Shown piece after piece: positions 1-13,884 of a stretch of DNA of 64,000 nucleotides. This stretch comes from Rotaria sp. Silwood1 (Eukaryota > Rotifera > Eurotatoria > Philodinida > Philodinidae), in NCBI GenBank assembly GCA_905250075.1, contig CAJNOP010000012.1, positions 2,142,529 to 2,206,528 of the forward strand. Direction: 5' to 3'. The notes below the pieces were generated by a model that made no database searches, was not told where the DNA came from, and saw nothing but the letters and a program-made list of their open reading frames with translations. The stretch's first letter is position 1; the number at the start of each line of letters is the position of its first letter. The position numbers were made by a program, and so were the translations under genes.

Positions 1-878
1 GAAAAAAGGAATAACGTTCCTGCCTCCGAGCTACCATGCCATATGAAATGCTGCCTAGCAGCTAATTCAATAGCTTTATATCTTCCTTACAATTATGATT
101 AGCAGTAGCTCTGAAGAGAGAGACAGTCTGACACAGAGTTCTTGCACAGACGGGTGATTCAAGAGAAATAGCAGTTAGTGACTTGTTCCGGGTCATTTCA
201 TGCCTAGTGGTATTGAAGTTTTCACACAGCACAATCAAGATACGTGTGAAGATAAGTAGTCGCTCAGTCATGGTGACCATACTTTATAGGTACGAAGCCT
301 AAAGCTCAGGAGGGTCTATCCCTCCTGTGAACAAGAGGCATATCTTCGGAAGAAATTAAGAAAAGATTCCGGTGTATGTCCAAGATATCGGTCGAAACTA
401 AAAACGAACTCTATAATGCTGTGATCGATATCCAAATTTCATAGCTCAAGCGAGGTCTTTTAACTTGATACTATAGACTTTCTTCTAAAATTTATATTGT
501 TTAATACTTACAACATGTTACAATTGCTGTTGTTACATTTATTTGCATTTTCGACATATTTAAATAGAATAGTCTTTTCAATATTTTCGGTATTGTCTTC
601 ATTTTTCTGTACATATATAATCAGTAAGACTGATCTATACTCTATGTAATTCATTTTTTTTTCTTACGGTGTTTCGATATTTCGTACGATCAATTTATGT
701 TCTCTAGTGCTATTACTTTTCATATAGAGAATTTAAAAATCTTATTGAAAGAAAACCCCAGATTATCATTTAGAAAATATTTTCATGTGACTTCAAGAAA
801 AACGTTTTTTTTATCTCTTGACTTTGATTGCTGAACAATTGCTTACTATAAAAAACTACCTTCTTTAACGACTTCTGG
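1..878. other. Gene-free left edge
   Basis: No coding region could be supported. The first 360 bases are less AT-rich than what follows and carry a minus-strand open frame of about 70 codons (62-280) without recognisable similarity. They also contain a short hairpin (AGGAGGGTCTATCCCTCCT near 309-327). This edge may be the end of an element lying outside the window. The remainder (about 360-878) is AT-rich with no visible structure. Confidence 0.5.
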
Positions 879-2279
879 AAGTAAGATATCAAAAAATGCA
901 AAATTCGAGTGCATTTTATTTTCTGTTCTTTCATATAACATTCAATAGAACTTCAAAAGCTGCTCACGAATATTTGTGTTTTATTTCGATTCGATTACTA
1001 TTTAGCTTGGACAAACACCTTCAAATACATCAAATGACGAAAATATAGTATTTGTAGCCCACCAAGGCACTTTTTCTTGAGAAACTGTTGATTCTTGATT
1101 ATCTTAATTTTATAAACTTTTCGAAAACATAATATTCAAAATCAGAATGAAAAGCTGAGTAGAAAAATGCTATTTAATAAGATGTAAAATTATTAAGATT
1201 AAAAAGTCCTATCCGACATATCTAGATTCATCAAACTTGAAACATGTATCTGTAAGCGTTTTTTGTAAACCAATCTAGGTTTTGTAAGAAGAAATAGAAG
1301 CAAATGTCTTGTCCCATTAGAATCATCAGGTCATGAGCAGCACAAGTACCGCTTCAGCTTTTTTAGATTTTATTTTATTCTTAGGAAACTTGAATTTTTT
1401 TTCTCATCTGGTAGTAATGTGTGGCGAAAAGAAAAAAAAAATATTTGTATTTAGCAATTTTAATTATCATGGTCCAGCCATGAAAGCAATGCAGATAGCA
1501 TATTCGAAATTAGTGTCGAAAACTGTACTGAACCATATATGTTTTAATAACAACTATTTTCGATGGAAAACCAACTTGTAGTCTTCCTCAGATCTATTTT
1601 TCTAAAATTTTGCCCCTAGCGCCTTCCAGGGATCGATTTTTCGCAGAACAGAAGGTCTTTTAGAACATGTAGTATTCAATGTAGTTTTCGACACTAATTC
1701 CGAATATGCTATCTACATTGCTTTCATGGCTGGACCATGATAATTAAAATTGCTAAATACAAATATGTTTTTTTTCTTTTCGCCTCACATTACTACCAGA
1801 TGAGAAAAAAAATTCAAGTTTCCTAAGAATAAAATAAAATCTAAAAAAGCTGAAGCGGTACTTGTGCTGCTCATGACCTGATGATTCTAATGAAATAAGA
1901 CATTTGCTTCTCTTTCTTCTTACAAAACCTAGATTGGTTTACAAAAAACGCTCACAGATACATGCTTCAAGTTTGATGAATCTAGATATGTCGGATAGGA
2001 CTTTTTAATCTTAATAATTTTACATCTTATTAAATAGCATTTTTCTACTCAGCTTTTCATTCTGATTTTGAATATTATGTTTTCGAAAAGTTTATAAAAT
2101 TAAGATAATCAAGAATCAACAGTTTCTCAAAAAAAAGTGCATTGGTGGGCTACAAATACTATATTTTCGTCATTTGATGTATTTAAAGGTGATTGTCCAA
2201 GCTAAATAGTAATCGAATCTTATATGAAAGAACAGAAAATAAAATGCACTCGAATTTTGCATTTTTGACACCTTACTTA
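879..2279. mobile_element. Large inverted-repeat (foldback) element
   Basis: Two arms of about 610-660 bases are reverse complements of each other with only scattered mismatches. The left arm runs about 879-1540 and the right arm about 1668-2279, around a unique centre of roughly 130 bases. The arms begin and end with AAGTAAG / CTTACTT. The left arm carries about 50 extra bases (near 940-990) that the right arm lacks. The frame at 1333-1581 lies in the left arm and spacer and is not credible as a gene. No target-site duplication was recognised. The size and high arm identity suggest a fairly recent foldback-type DNA element; a transcript through it would form a long double-stranded RNA. Confidence 0.85.
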
Positions 2280-2749
2280 TTGCATTATCTCTATGAAAAT
2301 TTCTCATAACATTATTTATTTTAACGCAGAAAAAACCTCAATCTTTTTACTTACTTCACATATACGAAAAATGCCATCCTTGTCTAGAGGAGTATTATAA
2401 CTGTATGTAACAGCTTGTTATATTATATTTCTTTTTTTTTTTTTTTTTTGAAGGTTTTTCTTTTGTCGGATGCTTTATTTCTCTTTGTGGAAATATTTCT
2501 CATAAATACATATTTCAATACACATACACATACAAGGACATTAAAAAAAAGAAGAAACATCAATTACATGTTAATCGACAACATTAAACAATATGAAAGA
2601 ACTCGAATGGATGAGAAATAATATTCTATTTCATTATAATTCTGCGTCAGAATCTAAAAAAAAAGAAAAAATGATAGAAAATTTCAAATTTGAACTATTT
2701 TCAATTGAAATAGCCAAACAATCAAAATCAGCATATGAAAAAAAAAATG
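2280..2749. other. Spacer between hairpin element and nuclear receptor 3' end
   Basis: AT-rich with homopolymer runs (poly-T at about 2430-2449, poly-A stretches after 2540) and a short CA-rich stretch at 2517-2535. The frames here are low-complexity and lysine/asparagine-rich, so no gene is supported. It probably holds the 3' untranslated region of the minus-strand nuclear receptor gene. Confidence 0.5.
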
Positions 2750-5700
2750 TTAGCAAGCAAAACAAAAACAACTACCATGACATTCTAATAAAAGAACATC
2801 GTGCATGAAACCACGAAGCGTGCTTAAAATCCGATGATTTTTATTAACTATGTGCAGTAAAAAGCGGGTACGTGCATGTTAATATAAATGTTTTGTTAGA
2901 CTAAATTTGAAAATGTGAAACTTACTTGGCGGAATGAGTGAACCAATTTTTTTTTCTTGTAATTCATTTAATAACGGTAAATAAGCAAAAATCTATTCAA
3001 GAAAAAAATAAATAATTTTGTTTTTAATAAAATCTTTGTCTTTAAACCTGAAGTAGACTACGAAATATTAATTTAGCTTCTGGTTGTGTACGTGTTGTTA
3101 ACATTTGAATATATAATGCATATAAATAAAAAGATTGAATATTACGAACAGTTTCTTGATCATGAAGTGTTTCATCTAAAATGGACTAGTTATTTTAAAA
3201 GAATTTTCATTGTTAGAAAACATTTGTTAATTATACATTAAAATGTTCTTTTTGATATTAATTTCTATTTTTTTTTTTTTGATTATTTTCAAGAAACATG
3301 ACTCAGGATGGTAATAAGATAAGTAAGTCAACGGTTTCCTTTTTTTGTCAAAGTGTTTGTACGAATAAAAAAAACAACATATCTAGAATTTTACCTTTAA
3401 GACAAATAACAACAGGAAATATTAAAGCATGTTCTTCATGCGTTAAACGTAAGGCATTAAATTTATTAGCAAAATCAAACATTGTTTGAACCATTTCTTC
3501 ACCAATGATTTTATTCATCCATTGTCGTGTATATTGAAGTCCATTGGGTAACATCATATATGATTCATTGTTACCAATTAATGGTGCATGTTTAATCTAA
3601 ATAAAATAAGAAATATCATTAAACAATAAGAAAAGACCGATTGAATTTTGCTTACAAGCCAAAAGTCAAATAGACGATTGTTCATTATTTTATGAAAATC
3701 GTCCGGATCAATTTCATTGATTGCTGGCATCTAAATATAAAATTTTGGTTTCTTTCTATTTCTTTTTATGTTATTGAAAAATAATATATAATATGAAGGT
3801 TAAATATTCATTTCAAAGTATATGAAGATAAAAAACAAATAGTGCATCTTTTATTTCCATGAAATGTTTTTTCTAAATATTTCCTTTGACAAAATATTTT
3901 AGGGTCAAACGAGTTCTAATATTATCCTTAGTTATACGCAATTATATAAAGTTTATCTATTAAGCTTCTCTTCTTTGAACTTTATGCTGCAAGCAATTGA
4001 AGAATTAAGAACAGAAGATAATTTCTACTGCACTTACTTCTCGTGCAAAAGCGATGAGATTTTTAACATGAAATGGAATGGCATCTGAAATTACATATAC
4101 ATATATACATGTAAGAAAAAAAGCACTCAAATTTCATTGAAATAAACCTGTGAGCCCGGCCCAGATATCTTGAAGTGATGAAGAATTTCCCGGAAAATCT
4201 GTAATCTAATAAAAAAAAACATTAAAATACAAAATTAAAAAAAACAATAATATTCTATATCCTTACTCCAAGATGAATCATACTATTCATTCGTTCAATT
4301 AATTGTCTTGTACGTCCATTATATGTATTACTTAAATCAAACATTTTCCAACGAAGATATCGAATGAATGATGATTCATCATAATCAAGTTCTGTACATG
4401 TTGTTGGATGTGATATTTTTGTCACAATATTTTTCATACGTTCAATAACATTATTTGCAAAACGTTCTTCACAATTTGTCATGTAATTAGTTAAAGCTAA
4501 ATGATTTAATTTAACGATACGTTTATCATCTTCTTTATCATCTCTTTGTCTTGTTTCATCTATTGTAAAATTATCTGGTAATTCATAATTATGACATGAT
4601 GATGATACTGTAGTTGATGGTATTCGTGGTGGTGAATGACATTTAAACTGACTATCATTCGGTATAGTATCTAATTCAGCAAAAAGTAAATGTTCATCAA
4701 TAAATGGTAAATTTAAATCAACTGTTGTTGATGTTGATATAGGATTATGTGAATTTATATTTATTGATGGAACACGTGGTGATGATAATTGAGTTGGATC
4801 TTCATTTTCTATAGTTGATGATACATGTTCAGCTAAAGCTTTTTCTTTTATTAATTTAGGTATTCGACCCATTCGAACGCCTAAAATATAATAAACGAAA
4901 TAGATTCATAATAAGATGAGTTTGTAAAAAATAATGTAAGAAATATTGTTTATTATTTTCATGAAGCTAGATTATTCTTTGTTTTTTAATTATTTGAAAA
5001 ACTTATTCATGAATAAAAAAACAACGTAATCAAAAAATTTCAATTAGATGTAAGACACAAACCTTCTACGGACATTCCTTCTTTAAGACATTTTTGAAAA
5101 CGACATGATTTGCATCTGTTACGATTGTCACTATTAATTGTACATTTGTCACCAAAATAACATCGATATTTTTCTTTTCGTAATATACTTCGTTTGAAGA
5201 AACCCTATAATAAACAAATATATATTCAAATTCATATGTTAAGAAAAAAACCAATTTAAGTTTTTGAAAATTCTCTTTGCTTTCAACTGATATATTTATC
5301 ATAGATCATAAAGAGTCTTTTATACATAAAATAAGTTGATATCATTTTGATTGGAAAGAAGATATGAAATACTATATAGTTCTTTATTTTTAATCAATCT
5401 ATAAATAATAAGCAAGCATCTGTTCAAATATAAATTTACTTTGCATCCTTCACAGGTTGGGACACCATAATGAGCACCGGTAGCTTTATCCGCACAAACA
5501 CGACTATGATATAAAAATAGCTAGACAACGACTAAAATAAAATAAATTCTTACCAATGTCCAAAGGGAAAAGGTCTTTTATCAACAGATGTATTTGTTGA
5601 TATTGTTTTTCCAATCTGCTCTATTTGTTTTTCATTTGTTAATCTATCAATAGACGATCTAATTAATGATTTTACACGACGAAGCTTTCGTTTTCGTACA

Positions 5701-5839
5701 GCACTGGGTTGTTTATTATGGACTGTTACTGATGTAGTATTGTTAGTTTCATTGGTTACTAAAAATTTTAAAATAATAATAAAAATAAAACAAAACATTA
5801 ATTTGTATTATATTTACCTTCATTCATTAGTCTATGCAT
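2750..5839 (-). CDS. Nuclear hormone receptor, NR1-type
   Basis: Ligand-regulated transcription factor of the nucleus. About ten exons joined by short introns can be read. Exon 1 (5818-5839) gives the start MHRLMNE; exon 2 (about 5565-5758) is a basic, serine/threonine-rich N-terminus. The zinc-finger domain is complete: finger 1 CRVCADKATGAHYGVPTCEG spans an exon join near 5565/5505, and finger 2 (CYFGDKC then CKSC) lies at about 5060-5206. The P-box is EGCKG. The hinge GRIPKLIKEKALAE resembles the PPAR/Rev-erb/E78 group. A low-complexity insert (4255-4872) precedes the ligand-binding domain, which is spread over exons from about 4200 to 2750. Splice phases agree to the last exon, which ends RGFMHDVLLLE plus a short cysteine-containing tail and TAA at 2750-2752. 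The subfamily call (NR1) is from hinge and finger resemblance; the exact orthologue is not resolved. Confidence 0.88.
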
Positions 5840-8800
5840 TATTTTTCTCAATAAAAATTTGTTAATTCATCAAAATCAACCTATAAAACAAATACGATAA
5901 AATCAACAATATAAATACCCCCCCCAATCATTGAAAGGTGTCACGAGTGCATTAGTTGTTTGTTCTTGCTGTTTGTATGTAGCATACATTCGCTTGGTAA
6001 AAGGCTATATGACTTTAATTACTGTAAAAGTATCCGTGCGCAAAATCGGTCGAGACAATATTTTTTATTATATATGACCTTTATCTATGTCTCTTGGATA
6101 TTTCAAATAATGATAAAACATTGAAACTCACCTTATTAATACGATAGTAATAATTGTCGTGTTTTTTTTTAAATAATGCAATGAAATATTCTAAAATAAA
6201 TAATATATAGTTCTGTATGAAGAAAATATTCAAAAAATAACAATATAGTTGTAGTGCTATGAAAGCGGTTCTTTTAGGTTTGTGTCGTTTTAAATAAAAG
6301 AAAGAAAAAAAAAGCGACAGCCGTTAAGGGGGTGCTTGGTGCACCAACTACATTACAGAAAGAGAAGAGTGACTGTGCATGTGTGAGAAATCTACGTCAC
6401 TCCCTTCCAACCCGACTACAACAAAAAGAAAAAAAAAAGAAGAAAAAAAAGAAAATAGATGATGTATGTCATAGTATTCTATTAAACATATCATCAACCG
6501 TTTGACTCTCAAACGAAAAAAAAAATGATTTATTGCTTGTGAAAACCATGCTTTTTTAAAAGTTCACCATAAGACTAAAATGAGTTTTTCCTCAATCCTA
6601 TTCATTAGTCCAAATAGAATAAAAAATAAAACAAATATATTTATCTCACAGAAAGAAAGAAATAAACTTTTGATCTTAACATACAGGAAAAAAAACGTCC
6701 TTTTTTCACACAAATATTATTATATATATGCGACAAGTCCGAGTATTATCAACATTATTTTCATAATTATCTTAATAATAAGCTTGAAAAAAAAAACCAT
6801 CGTTTCCATTATAATAAATACGAGTCTAATCAAGTCATCGGGAAAGGCTATTTAAAACAAAACAAAACTCTAGAAATAAAAATCATATAATTCTATTTCT
6901 TTAAACTATTCTATTAGTTATCGTACAAATTATTCCTTATAATGATTAATTTTATCTACAAAGAAAAACAGCAAATATCTTGTTACGCTCAAAAACTAAA
7001 GACAAGAAAAAGGTTTATATTTTAAGTTGTTAACAATGCACTTTGTAAATCTTAATGTCGAAGATATTTTTATGTCTTGAAATAGAATACATGTTTCTTC
7101 TCTTCAATTACTAAAGTTCACTTTTCTATAATTAATGAAAGATATATGAGATGCATATTTTTTTTTTTCAACCATAAAACATGAATTATTCAAAGCACTT
7201 CTTACCCCTTCCTTTCATTGAAATTAACATATTTTAATATAGTCATTGTATAAAAACAATTGGCCACGAAATATAATTTCTTTTTATTGATTTTCGGGTA
7301 ATTTATTTATTATAAATCGATAAAAAACAAAATTCTCATTTATACGTATATTTCGTCGTTTTATTTAGATAATTTAAAAGAAACCACTAGAATTTGAGAG
7401 GGCAAAAAAACAACATAGCAGCCCATATTACTTATTCTTTGAAATAAATTTAATTAAATCAGCTTATGTGTTTTTTTTGTTTAAAAATATCTAACCAAAT
7501 GATGAAATATTCTAAGTACATATTTCCTGTATAATATGGTTTTTCTGAGACTCAAAATAATTCTACAAAAATATATTTTTATACTATAGTCTTCCCGAAT
7601 TCTTATTACTTCAAAGCATTTTTGCGATCTTTTTACCGGAAATTTGGAGAAGCATGAAATAAACAAGGATTAATAATATAAAAAGAGAAAAAAAAGATAA
7701 TTCGATGAGATTAGATTATAAACATATACTCATTAGCAGTGTTTCTAATAAGAGAAAAGCAGATAATTCTAGAACTTCAAGACTTCGACAACTGCGTAGA
7801 ATTTTTGCAGTTTTAAAACTAATTAATTTTGATGGATGAATGACAATAATGAATAATAACGCATTTATATAAGAGAAAAAAAACATTTCTTTTAAACGTA
7901 TTTTAAAAAATTAAAAAGACAACGCCGTTAATGACTCTAAGTGCTTTTTACAACATTAAGTTCTATACTTTGTATATTTCTGGAGACTTCAAATTCTTGA
8001 GTAATTTTGTAAATTCTGTCAATATAAAAACGACATTATTTTCTTTTATCTTACTTGGTTAGTCAAACATAAAGCATAGAAAAGAGAATTTTTCAGAAAA
8101 GTTAAAGTACAACAGCAAAATACAACATCCATAAAGCTTATTATTTTCATGAGTTTCTTTTAAAAGAAAAATATAAGCTCAAAACATATTATCATATCAT
8201 GAGAATTCACATGCAAAATCACTCAAGTACATAAAAATTTAAATTCATATGCAATTGAATTTCTGTTTAGAACAAAAAAGATCATAGATAAAGTACTTGA
8301 TCATTTATTCTTTTTGAATAAAAATTCAACACAAACAAGCAAACCGAGGTTTTACTTTCGAATAGCCAAGAGTTTTTTTTCATTGTACAATTGTTATAAC
8401 AAAGCTATAATGAGAAACAAACCTATAACTTCTATGTTTTATCCCATCAAAAAACGAAAAAAGAACGTCTAAAAGAAATAAAAATACATTTTTTCATTCT
8501 AATTCAATCAAAATGAAAAATACAATTTCTTTTTTTTTTTACATCAACTCATTATTTTTTCTGCACAAGTATCATATTTTCAAATGTATATCTATATATA
8601 TATATGTATAATATGTAACTTTTTCAAAAGGAGGAAAACAAAAGAACAAACCAAAAAATACACAATAATACAATACAAAGAGCAAATCGATATAGAAGAG
8701 TAAAGGACCAGTTTATTATGGAAAGAGAAACAAAAAGAAAAGAAACATAAACAGCAAAAGAAAAAAAAGAGAATTCGATCATCACCAAGCAGCTGAATTA

Positions 8801-9047
8801 CAAAAATAGGCCAGAAAATGTTAATGTTAAGTCTTATCTGACGCAGAGAAAAGAAAAGATGAACAGATTTACTCATTCCCTTCTTCTTCTTCTTCAAAAG
8901 GATTTTTTAACCTTAATGTGCATGCTAATGCACGTTGCTGCTAGGTGATATGAAGAAGAGAATAGAAGTTAATCGGCATGACAAAGCATTTAAAAAAAAA
9001 AAAAATAATAATATCAACAACAACAACAAAAGAGGAGAATATTTTTA
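5840..9047. other. Intergenic: nuclear receptor promoter side and WAC 3' side
   Basis: About 3.2 kb between the start of the nuclear receptor and the stop of WAC, both on the minus strand. Nothing longer than about 100 codons is open and the frames are low-complexity (poly-K, poly-F), so no gene is supported. A slightly GC-richer patch at 6310-6420, within 600 bases of the receptor start, is the likeliest promoter or 5' leader. A short AT-dinucleotide stretch lies near 8590-8605. A 16-base near-palindrome, GTGCATGCTAATGCAC, lies at about 8919-8934. Confidence 0.5.
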
Positions 9048-12000
9048 TTATAAATGTTTATCTTCTTCTCCTTGTCTTATGTGTTTTTGACAGCTAAGAA
9101 GTCTGTAAGAAAAACAAATATAAATAAAAAATAAACATCAATACGATAATTATTTACCGTTGTCTTAGAATATTTCGTTTGATCTCAAGTATACGAAAGT
9201 TAGATTTTAATGCTTTTAATTCAGTAAATGCTGTCGACATTTTAGCACTGTATCCATAATAATCATCAAAAAGTTTAAAACACTAGAATGATCAATATAA
9301 TTTAATATGAAGAATAATTTTTTGTTTTCTTAATATCTCTACCTGTTTTTCTAATTGAGTCGATGACCAACCAGTTAAATGTTGAATGAGTTCAGCACGA
9401 TAAAATTTTTGAATATTTTGTTCACGTTCAGCTTTTGAGATAGTCGGAATAGGTGATTCATTTCCAGTGCTTAACAAAAACAAATTATTCGAGTTTAATC
9501 GAATTTTTTTTTAAATCTGAATTTTAATTGATCAGGAGAAAAAAAATGCTCGATTTAATTCAATTTAGAAATTGACATTTAACAAATAATAACAAATCGG
9601 AAGCGATTACAGATAGCATTATTGGTAGTACCTAAAAACCTTTTCCGTGAGAGCCGGCGTTGATACTTATTAATCGTATATCAACAAATATGGTAATACG
9701 ATCGGATCGAATGATCAAGTTAGACTAGAAGACTTGATAGAAAGGTGGAATATCAAATAACATAAATAGAGGTATAGACCAATCGACTCAACTATTGCTT
9801 TTCTAACCCAAAAAAATTAGATACAAATATTTTAGAAATTTTCGATTGATGGAATCCTTATTCGAATATTTTGTTTTCTATCATTATTCTTGTCTTTTTC
9901 TATTGTAAAAAGTTTTCAGCTGGAATTCTCATCAGTCTTAATATTGAGTTACAGCTCTTAGTGGTGGATTTAGAGAAGAGGGCATCTAAGGTTAACCACA
10001 TCTCCCTTTCAAAATGTTTTTCGATTTTTCTCAGAAGAAAAACGTCTGAAGATGAACTCCAATGACCTTCAACAATTTCAAAAGATGTTTTGTCATCATG
10101 ATCATGTCTTATTTTTGCGAAGTTCTAGACCTATCACCGACATTTCTAATCAGCTTCATAGCATATTTGATGCAGAAATTCGCAAATTTGTCCTAAAAAT
10201 AGACAACAAAGTTTTGAAAATAGTGATTGAAATCTACTGTTTTTAACAAAGGCAAGAACGTATTAGAGTATTACTATTTATAAAAATAAAGGAAATTAAC
10301 ACATATAATTAAAATTAATAATTTTTTATAGTTCATAAAATCTATTTATGAATTTAATAAAGCTGTATTCATAAAAAATATTTTCTATATATCTTTTAAT
10401 TATTTCACTGGGATTCTTTTGAAAGTAATGTATGACAAGTAGGTCATTAAAATTGAACTAAAAGTATAGTGTTGAATTTTTCATCTATCAAAATCTTTTT
10501 CTCACACATAAATTATGATATCATTAATAAATTAAAAGAAAAAAAAACTGTTGCTTCATTGTTTATTCTACCCGTCTTTGCAGTAGAATGGAGCTTACTA
10601 ATCACGATCATTTATGATCATATTTCTATCTATAATCTTCCGTTTTTTCATAATTAAAAATAATATAAATTTTCAAAAACTTCTAATAACATACGCTAGA
10701 GTAGATTCTGTGTTTGTTAACGAAGGAAGAGTAGATTGTGATACCGAATATTTATTATCATTTCCTAAATAATAAAAATCATTTATGAAATTTCAATTGA
10801 AATATATTACCATTTACAAATTTTGTATTATTTTCTAAAGGTTTCGATTGAATATCACATAGAGAAGTGGAAACTGAAATAGCTTTGAAAAAGTTCATTA
10901 ATTATAATTTTAATATGATGATATTCATTTTACCGGATTCTGATAAAGATGAATGTAAAACAGTACCATTACTTTCATTTGTATTATTACTGCCAGATAT
11001 TAATAATGATGACTCTTTACTACTACTTGATGAAAATGACATTTGAGAATTATCATCATCTAAGATATAAAATGAAAAGAAACAAAAAAAATTTACATAA
11101 TTAATTTCTTTTTTTTTTATAATATAATAAACCTGGAGTTGGAAGACGATGGTTTGGATTAGTAGGTAATTGTTCATTAGACTGTAAAGATTCTTGAAAT
11201 GTATGATTTCCATTGTGATGATTATTTGAATATTCTGAAGGTAATTTAGAATTTAAAATTTGAGGAAGTTTTTTTTCTGAAGATAATTCTTCTATCTTAT
11301 ATCTAGTACGAACTGTTGATGAAACATTTGGTGTTGATTCTTTTATAAAATAAAAAAAAAAAAAAAAGTCTTCAGATGAAAACAAAAAACAAAATTTTTT
11401 TATTAAGAAAAAATGAAAACCTTTTTTAATTCGATTTGTCGTAGATATTGATGATGATGTACTTGTTCGATTAGATTCATCTGTTAGCCATCCTTTTGGT
11501 TTTTCCCATTGCGATATTTCAGTTTTACAATTATAAAAATATGTTTTGCCTAAAAATACAAAAAACAAACGAAGATATGACATTTTCTGTCTTCAGAATT
11601 AGAGATTTTCAGCTTCAGTTTATTCATTATCAACTCATGAGAAAACCTTCCCACCTGTTAAAAAGTTTTTGAACTAAAATTTTGTCCACGATCGGAACAT
11701 AATAAGATACAAGAGGTTTTTATTATTCAAAAGAGAGTTCTCGAGGCCCCGAAGTATATTGACATTTCATCAGTCAGAAATTAACCAATTCGATGAGTTT
11801 TTGTTAAAGGTTTTTGAAAATCATATTAGGAAATAGTGTCCCGTTCGATTTAGAATTATGATATGACTAATCGATAGAAAAATATTGTTTTTTTTTCGAT
11901 CTACGCAAGGCCAACATTCTTAATTTGTCTTATGAGAGTATTATAAGACTTTTCCTGATATCTCTGATTTCAACCAATCAATCTGTGATCATCCAAAAAA

Positions 12001-13884
12001 GGCAGCCGGACAAGGATAATTCATCGTGTCGATTCGATATAGATCTCACACTATTATCCCAAAATTTACGAAGTGTCAACTTCTTCGTTAAATATAGAGA
12101 CTGACTGTAGAAGTTCAGAAATATTGATATAATAACGTCAGATCAATTCGAACCTCAAAAAAAAAATATTGCCTTTCGATTCAGTATGATAAATTACCAT
12201 TGCCAGCTGCTTTTTCGGGGTATCACAGCTCAATTAACTGCAATCAGAGGTCTCAGGAAAAGCCTTATAACTTTCGAATAGATATAAAATTTTGATATAC
12301 TTCAATGGTTTCGTGTCGTCTCTCTTGAACGATGAAAACCGCACGTTCTATGATGTTCATGCCGATTATTATTCAAAAAACATTGATCTGCCTTATATTT
12401 TGGCTTTAACGATAGTATGCTAGCATAAAGCAGCTTGTTCACTCAAAATGACACTTCGATGAACAAGTTTTTATACATTTTTTATACTACACTCGACTTT
12501 ATCGTATCATTAGATGCAGTTTTTTCTTTTTGATTACAAATCTAGTCTTTGTTTTCAAAAAAAAAGGTTTTGACCTGAAAAAAACTGATTTTAAAGCTTT
12601 TAAAAACTTATTATTCAAACCTTACATTAAACGTTTTTAGCTAATCCTCTGGAGCTAGACACAATTTGAGTAGTCTCTTTTCTCGAATGCCATTCTCAAT
12701 TGAAAATTCAGAATTTTTTCAATTAGGTGCAGTACGCCAAAATGTGTGTAACAGCGTTAAATTTATTTTTTAATTTTATCATGCGAATATTTCTTTCGAA
12801 AAAATCATTCATTCTCTACAAAATTCGTTCTAATGATATTTCAATTGCAGAACGACATGCATAGGAAATTCGAACTTAAGCAAGAACAATCAAAATTTAG
12901 GGTCTCATAAGTAACAGTGTTACGTATATACAAGCTGAACAGTACTTTTTTTTTATGGATATTTTAGAAAATTCATTTCTCGGATATTATTTGTCTAAAA
13001 ATTCTGCAACTTTGCTTCTACCTTTAAAGTTTCATCCTGCAGCAAAATTATAGTAAAATGTTAGATTTCAACCAAATCATAACTTGCATTCATATAATCG
13101 TAGGCTTTCTCTATTCTATAGAAAGTTTCAGTTGAAAAGCTATTGAGCACTTGACAAGGTTCATCTGTCATTGTAATTAATACATACTATTATCAGTGTT
13201 TATTGAAGCATTAGGATACGCCTAGTGTCCTTGGATTGATTTGACCCTGAAAATTTTGTACCTTCTGAGCTCTAAACATTTCACTACAACAAAACTATAT
13301 TTTGATCGAATGAGTATTTCAATGTTATAGTGAACTCGGATGTCAGTGTCCTCGTAACTCACTGTTCCTTACTTACAACAACATTATACATTCTTATTTT
13401 TTAATTGATACAAACCTGTTGAACTTTTAAATTCAGACCAATCACCGGATACACGAAGCGGTTTTTTCGTCTAGATAAAATCTTATTAAAAAAAAAAAAA
13501 AACTTTATTAATATAATTAAACGTACATCTTTAAGAATCTTTTTTTCATCATTTTCACGCGGCTGTTGTTGAGATGATGATGAACTTGATGCAACTCGAT
13601 TATTTGAAGACACTGATTTAAACAAAAAATTATAATTATTTTTTTTTTTTTAAATAAGAAAATAGATGTACATTGAGTTCGTATATATTTTCGATGATTT
13701 GATGTTTCTTCATTAAAACCATGTGTTTGTAAATTCCACTCTCGTTTATTCGACTAAAATTAAAATAAATTAAACTTTTTTTTTTTTAAATTATCGTTTT
13801 TATTTATCTTACAGGATAACCGCTACCGTCATTCCGGCTTTCATAAATCTGTGTATCTGTTGTTCTATGTTTACTATCATACAT
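9048..13884 (-). CDS. WAC: WAC orthologue (WW domain adaptor with coiled coil)
   Basis: WAC is a nuclear adaptor that binds RNA polymerase II and the RNF20/40 H2B ubiquitin ligase in animals. The start is ATG at 13884 ([15 protein letters not shown]). The WW domain is split by an intron: [12 protein letters not shown] (about 13417-13465) then [20 protein letters not shown] (about 11480-11550), closely matching human WAC ([32 protein letters not shown]). A long Ser/Asn/Thr-rich middle follows. The C-terminal block ([19 protein letters not shown] at about 9345-9415, then [20 protein letters not shown] at 9155-9230) matches the WAC C-terminal coiled coil. The last exon ends GEEDKHL with TAA at 9048-9050. 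The product is roughly 400 residues against about 650 in human, mainly through a shorter middle. The WW intron is about 1.9 kb, long for this locus, and an intron of about 1.2 kb lies at roughly 9480-10690. Confidence 0.9.

Noticed and set aside
1333-1581. 82-codon frame in the left hairpin arm
   Set aside because: It lies within an inverted repeat and its spacer, contains poly-lysine and shows no family similarity.
1861-1915. CTGATGA followed by GAAA, suggestive of a hammerhead ribozyme core
   Set aside because: Flanking bases do not form the required three stems; probably chance within the hairpin arm.
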